Shown: piece by piece, positions 24,145-36,730 of the stretch
Numbering within the stretch: position 1 is the first letter of the stretch
How the letters are laid out: each line of letters starts with the position of its first letter
Origin: Euptelea pleiosperma
Taxonomy: Eukaryota > Streptophyta > Magnoliopsida > Ranunculales > Eupteleaceae
Direction of reading: 5' to 3'
Length of the DNA stretch: 64,000 nt
Assembly: GCA_035048495.1 (NCBI GenBank)
Contig: CM068553.1
Location: 17,981,190-18,045,189 of the forward strand
Made by a program: the position numbers and the translations under genes
The notes under the pieces: generated by a model
Seen by the model: only the letters and a program-made list of their open reading frames with translations
Databases searched by the model: none
What the model was told of the DNA's origin: nothing

Positions 24145-24449
24145 TTCTGGCCTAACAACATTAAATATAAAACGAAAAATTCTTAAGTTACGAAACAGAG
24201 TTACAGATCGAAAATCTCTAAAGAACAATACTAGATAATGATCTTTAACTTCTAGAGATGATCTTCGAGTGAAAAATAGGTTAGATGATAAAGAAATGAA
24301 AATTTAGACTTCTGAATTTGGCCAAAAAGGTAACGATCTTCGACCTGGTTGAAGATTATCTCAGTTTCTTTCGACAAGTAAATCGAAATGGAGGATTTGA
24401 GAGAGAGAGACGCGGGGCTGCGGGAGAGAGCGCTCTCTAGAATTAATTC

Positions 24450-25060
24450 TGTCGCCTATATGAGAAACGATCAGGTGTAGTGTGCTGTTGTAACTTATAT
24501 GACAGGAAATATTGCATGCATCGTGTGGTGGGCCCTACATTTTAGTAGTGATTGCTTATCAGACGGTGGAAATTTTTGGTATTAGTTTGGAATAAATGTG
24601 ACGCGGAGCATCTACAGTGGGGTCAAAGTGTACTGGACATCATACACACCTCAGACTAGACTCAAATGGAGTAAATCTTTGATGATGGACCAGAAATGAG
24701 CTACGTGGTAGAGACAACACTGACCGTATGGATGCTTGGCCCATCCCTAGGTGGACCAACTGTGCAAAAACATCCTGATTAGTAATTTATAACGGTTGGA
24801 TTGTAGTCTTTTTCATTGGATTTACTTTTAACCGTTGGATTGGAGCATTATTCAGGGTACCCAGATCCAGGTTATAAACCCCTAATCAAGATGATTTTTG
24901 TCCAACTATGGATGGGACAAACATCCATGCCGTCCATAGTCTCTAAGAGTGTGCCTCGTGGTTCATTCTATGGTCCGACATCGACATTGATGACAGATGT
25001 TGTCCATCAAAGATTTATTCAGGCAAACGAACAAAATTTCAAGCAGTTAGTACGTGGAGT
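24450..25060. other. Presumed E2 promoter region and partial MITE family G
   Basis: Upstream of the putative exon 1. At about 24,690-24,790 the words 'GACCGTATGGATGCTTGGCCCATCCCTAGGTGG' (broken here into parts: GACCGTATGGATG, CCCATCCCTAGGTGG) mark one arm of MITE family G. No gene seen. Confidence 0.4.
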
Positions 25061-25665
25061 CGTGGACTTGAGTAAACCTTCGATCAGTTCGATGACACTT
25101 GCTGACTGCAGCCAATATGAAACTCGTGGCACATTTTTAATAGGACACTAACCGTATGGATGTTTGGCCCAAGGTTTAAAGGGGACCGTTATACTGGGGA
25201 CGTTACCTTTTTTCCGTTATAAAAAACGCTCGGGGTGAAAACGGAAAATAATGAAAAAAACGGCCATTTTTTCTAAAAAATAACGGTTGTTATTTTCGTC
25301 ATAATGTAACGGGAGTAGTCCGAATCCGTTATAAAGGCGTTTTTTAAACCTTGGTTTGGCCAACTACTAGGTGGACCTACAGCTACAAGGCTACAAACCA
25401 AAATTCAGGCTGATTAGTGATTTAAAACATTTAAAACCTACCCAAATAATGCTCAAATTCATACGGTTAAAATCAACCCATGAAAATAACTTAAATCCAA
25501 CGCTTAGAAATCACTGATCATGTTTATTTTTGGTTTGTAGGCCCACCTAGTGATTGGTCAAACATCCTTACGGTCCTCTTAACAATGTGCCACGTGGCTC
25601 ATATTGGCTGCAGTCAGCAGTGTCGCTGACTCCTGTGTCATCGAAGGTTTACTCTGTGGACTTCT
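25060..25665. mobile_element. MITE family G, long-TIR copy with a nested hAT MITE
   Basis: Long inverted arms: GAGTAAACCTTCGAT and GCTGACTGCAGCCAATATGA near 25,072-25,123 recur inverted at about 25,610-25,660, then GGACACTAACCGTATGGATG pairs with the inverse near 25,565-25,590. A CACGTG word sits at 25591-25596; the left arm has lost it. The element at 25,170-25,353 is inserted within it. A further partial arm with CACGTG (25709-25714) follows at 25,690-25,770. Confidence 0.6.
25170..25353. mobile_element. hAT-like MITE, 'CAAGGTTT' family, nested copy
   Basis: It begins CAAGGTTTAAAGGGG and ends TTTTTTAAACCTTG, with a perfect 8-bp duplication GTTTGGCC (25162-25169, 25354-25361). Removing it and one duplication restores the family G sequence at this point, so it inserted later than that element. 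Confidence 0.8.
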
Positions 25666-25988
25666 GTGTTACAGTTTTAAAGCTTGTATGACTGCCCATA
25701 ATATGAGCCACGTGTCACATCTTTAGAGGACGCTAACGGTATGCTCCTTTGGTCAATCCATAGGTGGACCTGCATCGTGCACCCCAAATAATGGACAAAT
25801 CTAGTCTGCAACTGTTTGCAGACTTAAAAGTATGCAAATATTGTCATCACTGTTCGGATGTCGATTGAAAAATGTGTTATTTCAATGTTTTCAAAAAACA
25901 ATAACTCAATAAAAATAAATATTAACCATTAAATCAATCAAATAAAAAGAAAAATGAGAACATTTGTATTCTATTGGGAAAGAATCTA

Positions 25989-26459
25989 AGGGTCTGTTTG
26001 GTACGTGAGAAAAAGAGTTCCGACAGCGAATATTATCATGGCTAAATATTTGCTCATATCGATATCTAACAATGTTTGGTAAGTGTATAAGCTAGCTCAC
26101 TTCAGCTTACTTCATTTTCTTTCAATTTGAGTGGGTCCCACATATCAAAGTAAGTCAAAAATAAGTTGGGCGAGTGCGGGAACCACATATTATGTCAAAG
26201 GATAAAAAAAATTATTTTTATCTTTTTATATATTAAAAAACTAATTTTTATTGAAAATAGAGATTTTCCTATTTACACCGGGGGGGGGGGGGGGGGGGGG
26301 GGGGGAGGTGATCAAATGTTTTCCCGCCGCGGAGGGCAAATATGTGGGCCCAGCTAAATATTAGCCGAAGGCAAGTGGCTGCCAAAAGCACCCGGGCGAA
26401 TATTAGCGCGCTCAAATATTTTATTTTCCCGCCGCGGTGCGTTACCGAACAGGCCCTAA
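25989..26459. mobile_element. hAT-like MITE carrying a 26-G tract
   Basis: The left end GGGTCTGTTTGGTACG and the reverse complement of the right end GGGCCTGTTCGGTAACG are the common 'GGGxCTGTTxGGTA' hAT-type ends. The interior has repeated CAAATATT words and a GC-rich part with CCCGCCGCGG twice. A run of 26 G at 26280-26305 lies inside. No perfect target duplication was found. Confidence 0.6.
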
Positions 26460-28010
26460 GTATTTTATATAGTATTCAATGATATAAAATCAAAAGACTT
26501 ATAGAGAGAAACTGCTTTTACAAAAAGATAGAATCCATTCAATTAAAATAAAGGCTAACTTTGTTCTAATCATTTGCATAAATCAAAATGGGCTCCAATC
26601 TCTACACCTCAGAGGATATTTAGCTAATCATTATTGAGGTTGTCATCTTCTTTGATGGAATTGATATAACAAACAGGGAAGTTGTCTTATCTCTTATCTT
26701 ATCCGGCTTCGTAAGATAAAAAGTGGTTGAGATCAAATCCATCCATCTAATGTGGACGGTTAGATTCAGCAACTCAATCCCCCTCATTTATTCGTCTTAG
26801 GCTATGATTTTCATGGAAATCTGAAACTTCACTATACAGGCAAGTATTTGGTGTACGTCCACCAAATGTGCCAGCGACAAGGGGGTCAATGGACCCAAAA
26901 GCATGGCAGACGGCAGCATTGGGATTATACTGTAGCACGCATTCGGACCTCCCCCATTATGTTATGTAATGTTTTAATGCTTAACGGCCGTTATTTTATG
27001 TTGTTTTTCTATTATAAAAAAAATTGACCATTATTTTTTGAAAATAAATTTGTTAAATAACATTCATTATTTTTCGTTATAAATTTTATTGAAAATTTGA
27101 ATTTTAGCGTCGTTATTTCCATCATTTTTCATTTTTGCCCCTGTGCATTACAATCCGTTATAACAGAAAAAAGAGTAATGCCTCAAGTCCGTCATACCAT
27201 TTGAGTGCCGAAGCCACCCAATTTTTGCAAAACACTTTTTTAGCGGAGTGTCGTGGGCACGGACCATTTACTAGTATAAAATAAAACAAAGAAAAATAAG
27301 AAGAGAGACCAACCTCAAGCTAGAAGAAAGGAGAATGAGAATGAACCCAAAAAAAATCTTTACTATTTAAGAGATAAAATGAGATTAAATTCTGATGCTT
27401 TATTACCTGAGTTGGGCCCCTTTATATACGCAGGAGCTAATAAAGATGCTACTAACTTATTCAACGTGGGACTAAACAAATTGAAACGTAAAAGGTACTA
27501 AAATAAAAAATTGTACATATACCATTATTGGGCCTTGAACTTTGTTAATGGGCTTAGATCATCATTTAAGTCTTGTTTAGGTAATTTTGTTTCCTTGTGA
27601 TGTTACTAATGGATTATGACTTTTTGATTATCTCCTTAATCTTTAAGAATAATCTACTTTATATTTTCCACAAGAGACAATTTACGTAATGAGAAATTTT
27701 TTAAAAGGACTTTACATGAGGACTTTCTAAATATGTAAGAATGCATGTACATATACCATTAAAATCTTGATTCAATATTTAACTTTGGAATTACATGTGT
27801 GCATTTACCTACACCTAAGTTTAATCATTGACATAATATATAAAGCAATCTACACAATTTAGAAGACAATCAAAGATATATTTACCAAATAAACTTGGTC
27901 AAATCGGGTCGGTTCAACACGAACAAGTCAACGGATCAAATTGGTGGACTGTGTAACGGGTCGGGTTCATGTGTCGTGTAAACGGGTCAGGTCTCGGGTC
28001 ATCATGTGTG
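26460..28010. other. Gene-free stretch
   Basis: AT-rich sequence without supported coding. At 26,965-27,190 there is a fragment rich in CCGTTAT words, related to the 'CAAGGTTT' MITE interior. From 27,890 a 'CGGGTCGGGTTC' rich stretch leads into the next element. Confidence 0.4.
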
Positions 28011-28013
28011 CCC

Positions 28014-28731
28014 TAGGGCTGCAACTTGGGCGGGCTCAACCCGAGCTCGACGGGTTGAACTCGACATTAGGGTTGGGTTGGGTTGGCCCTTTCAGAACTT
28101 GGGTTGGGCTAGGGCTGGATTTTTGGTAACCTGATCAAATTGGGTTAGGCTAGGGTTGAGGTTCGACCCAACCCGACCCAAGCCCGACATACAAACTACA
28201 CATATGTTTTAGTATATCTACAAACATCCACGCTACATTTTAGCAAATGTAACAACCCATGGATATTTTCCGTAGCAAACTACAACCCTTTTGTGAGATT
28301 ACAAAATGTCGTTAAAACTACATTTTGGCATTATGTGATCGGTAGGTAATAAAATATCGTGTTTTCTTTGACGCTTGTTTTTGGTTATTTCTTTAGGTTA
28401 GTTTATCATGCATTTGAGTTAATGAACTTTTCCCTTATCATAAAAATATCATGTTTTCTTTCATGAGGTGTTGGAAATGAAGCTATTATTTAATGGTTAT
28501 CACAATGGTTATTGTATTGACCAATAAATTATTTTAATATTAAAAAAATTAGCACTCTTTCCAACCAATAAAAAAATTAAGAAATTGACCAACCCTATAG
28601 GGTTGGGTTAGGGTTGGAATATTGAGGCCCAACCTTGGATTGGGTTAAGTTAGGGTTCACAGCCTTTAAGGTTGGGTTGAGCTAGGGTTGACCTCCAACC
28701 CGACCCAACCCACCCGAGTGGCAGCTCTATT
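28014..28731. repeat. 'GGGTTGGGTTGGG' inverted-repeat element
   Basis: The left side starts GGGCTGCAACTTGGGCGGG and the reverse complement of the right side starts GAGCTGCCACTCGGGTGGG. Both continue into degenerate GGGTTGGGCTAGGG tracts of opposite strand, so the two arms can pair. About 720 bp with an AT-rich centre. I saw no clean target duplication. The repeat unit is not the plant telomere repeat TTTAGGG. Confidence 0.5.
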
Positions 28732-29455
28732 GTGTCCCCTTGTTGGGTTGGGTTATGGCCTAGGCTGTGGGCCTTGTCCTGTTGGGTTATATTTTGGGTA
28801 AGCATTGCCCATTGGGTTGGGCTTTTCTAGGTTTTGGCTTCGGTCCCTAAACAAACAACCCTTATGTGTTTAAAGGTTCATGGGTCTGTTATTGGGCTGG
28901 CTCCATTGTCTAATATAAAGGTCCAATACAACAAAACCTTTTAATCTTTGGCTCACAAGTCACTTACATGGGTTGGCCCATGGCCTAACACAATTTTCTT
29001 AACTTCTTACGAGTTGCAGTAGCAGCAACCCTAGCTGTTGCCACTCCCAACCCCTTGCAACTCTTCATGGCCGACCAGCCACCGTCTGATGGCATCGTCG
29101 GCAAACGAAGTGACTCCGACTATGTCTGCTTGGACTACTGGCGATGGTAAGGTCGTAATTTCTATTGTAATCCAATGATTTTGCAAGCTTTTAAACCCCT
29201 TTTTGATTTCTTTTAGTTTTTCCTCAAAACCCTTTTGCAAACTCAAACCTTTTTCACATGATTCTTCCATGTTTTGATGAAAAAATCCCTTTTCTTCACC
29301 GTTTTTGAAAAGTTTTTTCAAACCACTTTTCATTGTCTTTTAAAACTTGAAATAAAGGGAAATTTTGGATAGCCCATCATTTTTTTTTATCTCCCCCCTT
29401 TCTCTTAATTCCCCTCCACAATTTCTAACATTTTCTAGTTGCCCCATGGGCCCAT

Positions 29456-32451
29456 TGATATTCGCTCGAAAGTACTTATTTTAAGCCATTATCCTTTTAG
29501 AAATATTACATTCTCCTACGTAAAACTGTCATATTTGTCCATTTTCTACGTAAGAGTTTCTTCTGTTGCGTAGATCACACTTTTTTGGACGAACTGGTAT
29601 ATTTGCTTGCATTAAACACAATTTCGGAAGTCGAGATATTAAGCTATTTTGATTAAGTCTCATTACGCGCTTTTTGTATTACAGGAAACCTGATCGGACG
29701 AGATGAAATGACAAGAAATGATGGCCTGCTCTATTGTTGAAGCTCAACTGAAAAATCTATTGAAGACCAGGGTTCAAGACCCTTTGCCAGCTCTGTTATC
29801 TTTATTTTGTATTATTTTCTTTCTCCTCTCTGTACCCCCTGATTCTCTCTCCTCTCACTATCACTCCATCCAACAGCCTTCCTTGGCCGATCATCACCAT
29901 CCTAACCTTCTCATCTCTCTCACTAACCACCCAATCATCACCGTCGGATCTCTCATCCAACGGCCCACAATCTTCTCTCATCCACCAATGTTTCTCTATC
30001 ATCGTGACCATCCTCCCCATGATCTAAATATCCACATCGCACCACCTTAGATCCTCTTAACCATCGATCTAACCCTTCCCAATCAAGCCCTCCAATCATC
30101 ACGCTAACTCATCGTCTAATCCTCGCCATTAGCCTCTCCTGGCGATCCCATCATACCATGTGATCATCCCTGATCACATTCTTCTCCCCTACATTTTCTC
30201 TCTCTAAAAACTAACCCACACGATCCACCATCCATCTCCCTAGTGCAATCAAATCCTACAGCCATCATGACTACTAACCCCTCCCCATTTGATTTAACTT
30301 TCCCTCATTCCTTTAGTGACCCCCATTGCCCACTAGCCACCTATTCAAATGGGCCTTGACCTAACACTTCATGGAGCCCACGGCTCATTCAATAGCCCAT
30401 GGCCCGCAACCCACTAACCGCATTAAGCCAAAAAGAATAAAAAGAAATAAAACAAATATAAAAAATAAAAAATAAAAAAATAAAATATGGCAATAGGCCC
30501 ACGTTTCTCCCTTTAACCCTACTCTCACTCTCTCACCACTATCCCAACCGTTGGATCTCCCAAGATCCAATGGCCTTCTATACCACATTAACTTATCTAA
30601 CCCTAACCACATTCCCATTTAAATAGTTTCTAACCCTAATCTATCTCTAGCTCCCTCCCAACTATTCTCTCTTCTCCCCTTCCTTCTACTCTCTTTCTCT
30701 ACCCTCCACGACCTGCAACTTGATGTTGTTGCAGGTCTGCAATTCTATCACAGCACACCGCTAGAAGCACTACCATTATTGCCGATGCTACAACACCGGC
30801 CTGCAAAGCTCCAACTTCAGAACCGGCAGCCTCAAGCCTCCTCTCCAGTCGGTCTTCCCTTCTAAAATCGCTGCTGGTTTGGGGTGTCATAACCATCTAG
30901 ATCTGTCTTCACCAACGATTGCAACTTGTTGTTGCAGATCTTCACGGTAAGATCCTCCTCCTCTTTTCCTCCTTATTCTTCTTCTACTTCTTCATCCTTC
31001 ACTGCCATTAGCAGCACACTGCAACCTGGTAAGCTCTCCTCCTCTTTTTCTCCTTATTCTTCTTCTACTTCTTCATCGTTCACCGCCATTAGTAGCACAC
31101 TGCAACATGGTAAGCTCACCAACGACCTGCAACTCCGGCAACCTTATGGGAAGCAACCTTCTTTCGCCCTCCATCACCATTGTTTGCTACCAGACTGCTA
31201 CCACCACAGACCGTGGGAGTTCCTTCACAGCCTACATGTTCACCGAGCCGCCCTCACTTCACCGAATTAGCAATGCTTCTTCACCGCCATGTTGTTGTTT
31301 CATTATAGGTATAGATCACCCACACCATCATCTGTACCTACACACCACCGTCTTGCTAGTCCCTCCTCGATGAATAACCCACCATGCACCGTCTCCCCCT
31401 CTCCATCTCTCCCCTACCAGTAGGGTTGAACGGCCTGCAACTCCAATTTTGGGCCATCTTCTCCTCACATGCACGGCCTGCAAGCACCTCTAGCAGTGTC
31501 TTCACCCTCTTCTCCAGGCAGAACTCCGGTTTCCACCTTCTTCCATCCACAGTTCCAGCAACCTGCTCCACATGGTCACCACCACGACCTCCTCCCGGTT
31601 CATCTCATGATCTCCTCCAGATCTGCCGTGGGCTCCTCTCAACTAGACCAGCAACACCTCTACTCCTAGCCACTGCTACTCCCTCACTGGTGCACCTTTG
31701 CACCACCTCTCGTGGACAACAACCATCTCCTATTCGAATCAAAGATCTTGACCATGCAACCTCCAACCCGGGCTGAATTCTTCCCTTGGGTCGATCCAGG
31801 TAAGTCTCAAAGGTATTTCTCTCTCTAGGTTCTTCACTCTCTCCCTCTAGAAAAGTGAGTTTTCTCTCTCTGGGGTTTACTCACTTTCACTCTCTTTTTC
31901 TCTCTCTAAAGTACTAATCATTTTCTCTCTCTAGGGTTTAATTCTTTCTTTTTCTCTCTATATCTTACTTTTTCTCTCTAACTCTCCATGTTTCTCTCTC
32001 CTTCTCTTTAGACTCTCTAGTTTCTCTCTCTAAATCATCCATTTCTCTTTCTTCTTTTTCTCTCTCTAACTCTTTTATTGCTTATTAGTTATGGTTTAGT
32101 ATTTGTTTCTTTGAAAGCATTGTAGAACCTCATGATTTAATAATGAAATTTATTTTGATATCAATTTTGTCTTGATTCTCTTTTATTACTGCTTTGATTA
32201 ATCTGCGATAATTCTCTAAAGCATGTTTTAAACCCTTCTCATCACCATTCTCACCCCATCACTTTCTGTAGCATTTCCTGTTAATATTTGTTCCGATAAT
32301 GTGTTCACTCACCCGAGTGCGGATTCGACATCCGACAATGCCTCTATACAAGCCTATGATTTTTGTAGGAATTTAAATGAGCTGGATAAATTATAAAAAT
32401 TTGTTGAAATTATAGGGTTTCCGTCCAACAACCAAAACAACCCTTGTTTCA
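29456..32451 (-). mobile_element. Solo-LTR-like element C (2,996 bp)
   Basis: In inverse orientation to element A: it starts TGATATTCGCTCGAAAGTAC, the reverse complement of the end of A, and ends CCCTTGTTTCA. The flanks are CCCAT and CTCAT, a 5-bp duplication with one difference. The first 250 bp match the terminal 250 bp of A and B. ORFs inside (for example 31,384-31,776) are Ser/Pro-rich low-complexity readings and not taken as genes. Confidence 0.65.
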
Positions 32452-32704
32452 CTCATCGAAATCTCTTATCACCCCCCCCCCCCCAAATGTTAAACACGAA
32501 AGTAAGGGTAATTTTGAGGGGTTTTACTGTTTCACTCTTCCATTGTCAAAACCCGACGTTCCTTCATCGTAGAAGGAAGAGAGCAAGCTGAGCAAGCGTA
32601 TGCACCTCTGCCTCCTCTGGTATCACTATTAACGTTCAAATTGAGGAATCGCCATCTCTGGTATCTTTCCTGCTAACAAGTGGTTCGCTCAACTTTTAGG
32701 AACA

Positions 32705-35302
32705 TGATATTCGCTCAAAAGTGTTTATTTTAAGCAATTATTTTTTAAGCATTATCGCACTCTCCTACGTAAAATTACTCTAATTATCAATATTTCTATG
32801 TAAGAGTTTCCTCTATTGCATAAAACACACTTTTCTGGATAAAATGGGCTATTTGCATGAATTAAACATATTCTCGGAAGTCTATATATTAAGCCGTTCT
32901 GATTAAAGTCTCATTACATATTTTTTACTATTGCAGGAAACCCGGGTCCGATGATTCTCGAGATTTGAATCCAACGATCAACCACAAGGATCTCTGTCAA
33001 GTCTACAAGCAATCTAGAGGTGATCAAGTGTGCCAACTTATGAGCCAATCATGCATAGAATCCTATCGGGAAGATCCTCAAGATTTGAAACGCTCGACTA
33101 GAACCTGATGACAAGCCCAAAAGATAAGCCAGTGGGTCATGGGCAACTAAAGCACACATGATGGACTGAAGCAGTGCCCACAGTCTTAGCAGATGGTTGA
33201 TGAAACATCGAACATATGTGCCAATCATTGAGCTAGTGGACCAAGGGTGATTCAAGTTGCTCGATCAGGGAACAAGTTTAGGATAAGGTATGAACCAACT
33301 TGCGGACCACGTGTGGACCAAGACGGTATGTTTGGATTACAATAATAGCATTAATGATGTGGTCCGCATATAACAAAAGCTTAGAATCGTTAAAATCAAG
33401 GAGAAGCTAAGAGGCACATGATGGTATACAAGGAGCATACAATGGTTGTCCAAGAAAGCTGCTAGAAATCAAATGGTTCACTAAGGGAGAAGAAATGGTG
33501 TTGACCAAAGAAAGTTGTTGAAGATCATACGAGAGAATAGATGATAGATGCACCATGTGGAACCCAAACCATGGTTACATAGAGATCAATTACAAAAAAA
33601 AAACAAAAAAACAAAAAAAAAAGTAGATGGAAGCTAGTAAAAGATATGGACATCAAATGGCTAAGTAGCCAAGGTGCTAGGTGGCAAGCATTTAGAGGTG
33701 GGGTCCACACATGTTTAGGAGTTCCATGGACTGTTTCCACACTACTCTTCAAGAACTTTTCATTAAATCAGCAACTATCTTCATTTCCTTCATCTAAAGG
33801 CCTCAAGTCAAGCTTACATTCCCACCATTGGATGAGGCAATTTTCATGCCCATTATCTACACCACCGTCCCCCTCATATCTCAAAGAGGATATAAAAGAG
33901 GATCTCCCCCATTCAAAGAAGATCCCATCTTCTTCCCTCACTCCCCTCTTAACGTTTTTCTTTGGGGAAACCCTAACCTCTCTCCTCCACGTTAGCCACC
34001 CTCTCCATTCCAAAACCCTAGCCGCCCCTATCATCTCTCACTTCCACTCTCCCAGCCGTCATCCATTCACTTTCGGAGGAAGAAGAAGAAAACGAAGAGG
34101 AAACCGCCCTCTTCTCTCCACACTCTCTCATCTCACAACCGAATCCCATTCTCTCCTCTTCTCTAAGCCGTCAACTCTCAAGCTAGCGGACTGGATGGGT
34201 GCGCTTCATACCAGCGTCTCCTTGCATCCAAGCCGTTGCCTATCAAGAACGGTGTTGCAGGCAGCTACACCGGTTCATAAGTTCTACTAGGTGCTGCACC
34301 TTGCTGCCCTCTACTCCGGCGGACTGCAACCACCTTTCTTCCACACGAACAACTATTTCATTCTCTCTTTAATCTCTCCTCTCTCTTCTCCATTCCCAAT
34401 CTACAAAAAAAAGGGGAGAAGAAGAAGAAAGGAAGAGGATAGGGTGCCGTTTCTATCACGCCTTAGACCGTCCTCTTCACCACGGTGCGCCACCATCATC
34501 ATCCATCCCAGCCACCATGTCTTCGCCACCATTCACGTCCTCTCCCTTGCAAGCTCGCTTTCCACACGGCTTGCAACATCAATGCCCACAACTACCCACG
34601 TCTTTGCTTCCATCCTCATCATCACCTTCAAAATGTTTCTCCCTTGACTGGAAATCCTCACACCCCCCATCGTTTATGGTGGAGCACTAGCAACATAGAT
34701 GCAGCAATAATGCTCATATCTATAGGTTCGATCTCCTCACCACCATCCACCTTGCTTCTTTCTTGGTGGTGGACAAACCTCACCCTCTTGGTCGGTTGTC
34801 TTCTCTATGGCCGATCCATACTCCATGTGTTTGGCTGAACCAATGGTGGGTGTTCTTCAATTTTCTCTCTCTAGCTTAGTTTTATTAATTGCTTCCTAGT
34901 TTCATTGTTTAATTAATGCTGAGTTGTTAGTTGAGGAACTATTGTAAGTGGCCCATTTGATATCTTGAATAAAAGTTTATTTTGAATTCTTGTCATTGAC
35001 TTTTTAATTGATTTTCTGTTATTCGAGTTAGTAGATTTCACTTAAATCAAGAAAATGAATGTTTTAAAATCCGCTATTAACCACCATTCTCACCCCTCCA
35101 TCCTCTTTAGTAGCATTTTTTTGGCAAAAATCCATCATTTTATATTCTTGAGTCATGTGAACTAACCTCGAGTGCAGATCGACATCTGACACAAAGCCAC
35201 TGTGCAAAAATCTGCTAATTTTATAGGTTAAAAGTCTTGGATAATTTACAAATGTATTGATTCTAGGGTCGTTCTCTCAACGACGGAAAAACCCTAGTTT
35301 CA
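32705..35302 (-). mobile_element. Solo-LTR-like element D (2,598 bp)
   Basis: It starts TGATATTCGCTCAAAAGTG and ends ACCCTAGTTTCA, with a perfect 5-bp duplication GAACA (32700-32704, 35303-35307). Same orientation as C, 253 bp away. The differing duplications show independent insertions rather than the two LTRs of one element. The largest ORF, 33,646-34,290, is Ser/Pro/His-rich without family resemblance. Confidence 0.75.
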
Positions 35303-35307
35303 GAACA

Positions 35308-36730
35308 CAAAATTTGTGCTTTTTGTATCCAATAAAAGAGAATGAACCAAATTCAATCTAATCGAAAGCAATGCTGAAGTCTGCAAGGGTGGGTTGATTG
35401 CTTCCGATTCTGTTTTGATTTATTGTTTGTTTATTATTTGTAAAAATGAGTTATGGACTTTTGATTTTTGTTATGGAGATTTTGACTGTGATGTTGGTGA
35501 TGATGAGGAACTGTAGTTTACCTGTTCGTATAAAGTCCTCATTGATTTGTATTCCTTTCCAAATCTACTGTTCTTTTTTTTTTTTTATTAATTTCCTTGT
35601 GAATTGAATGTTTATTTTGCTTCAAAATATCAGAATCTTGATCTAATTTTTAGTTAGGTTGGTTTCATGAAGAGGACCTTTTAAACATGTTTGTGTTGTG
35701 GACTGTGGAGTTCAGCGGGCAGATATGTCAATGGTGCTGGAAAGTTCTTTTGCACCTTCTTTGTTTTTCTTGACCGAAGCGGGTTGAAAACACTACGACA
35801 GTTCTAGATGTATTACTAAAATGTTCTGTTTCTGAGAAACATTCTTACATTCCACCTTTTCATAAAAATCTTCTTTTATGGGAATTTATATATCAATCTA
35901 ACATAGTAGGAAAATATATACTAAATGTTAGTACTTACCTGTGTATTGTGTACCAAAGTAAATACTTTAATGCACCGACTTAGGGTGTGTCAATGATATT
36001 TAGTTGGCACGAATGTTGGGTTAATGGCTTTCTAGTTGAGATTTGCTTTGATTCACTTGTCCTAGTTTGACCAAGTCATGGATACTATACATTTAGTCCT
36101 TGATAAAGATTTTAGGATTGACTTTCTTGCCCAAGATATGGTTTGAACACGTAAAATTGATACCTAGACCAAATATTTTGGATACTCAATGGCTTTGCCT
36201 TTTTTAGAGTGATAAATACATAATTGAATATCTTTTCCCTGAGTTCTATACTGGCTCGACTGTAGTTGATCTGATATCTCACTGGGTTGTGTTATTTGCC
36301 GCAACCAATATGAGGTCATGCATTCAACCATAGCTAACCTACCCAAAAATGAAAAAGGAAAAAAAGAAAAGAAAAAAAGAATCATGTTATCCTGTATGCT
36401 CAGCAAAAAGTTAAATGACTAATTTCTGTATATTTGGCCAGGATCAGTTTCTTTGGTTGACAATCAAGATAGTCTTGTAGCATCGTTGTTAGTTGATATA
36501 TCCAACATTTTCTGTTGAAAACTATTTAGAAACTAAACAAGAAAAAAGTTTTTTGCTATTTTTTAGGATTGAACCAAACATTAGGAAAACAGAGTCCAAG
36601 AAAACCCACTTCCTGGAAAACCACTTCCAGCGAACCAAACATAGTCTATATGATGCAAGGGTGAGTGAAGTCATTAACTTATTTTGCTTTTGATTATTGA
36701 TGTGCGTTTTGTAATATGTTTCTTGTAGCA
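35308..36730. other. MULE-2 left interior, no gene recognised
   Basis: This stretch lies between element D and the PMD start. It is T-rich, with a T-run at about 35,574-35,586, and could hold the promoter and leader of the PMD gene. I see no coding similarity. Confidence 0.4.

Noticed and set aside
28014..28731. Interstitial telomere-like repeats (GGGTTGGGTTGGG)
   Set aside because: The unit is not TTTAGGG or its variants and the tracts form inverted arms of one element.
31384..31776. 130-codon ORF
   Set aside because: Inside element C, low-complexity Ser/Pro/Thr-rich, not conserved in elements A, B or D.
33646..34838. ORFs of 214, 118 and 117 codons
   Set aside because: Inside element D; Ser/Pro/His-rich composition without family motifs. 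Best explained by C-rich DNA.
29456..35302. Elements C and D as the paired LTRs of one small retrotransposon with 250-bp interior
   Set aside because: Each has its own different target duplication, and the interior continues MULE-2 terminal sequence.
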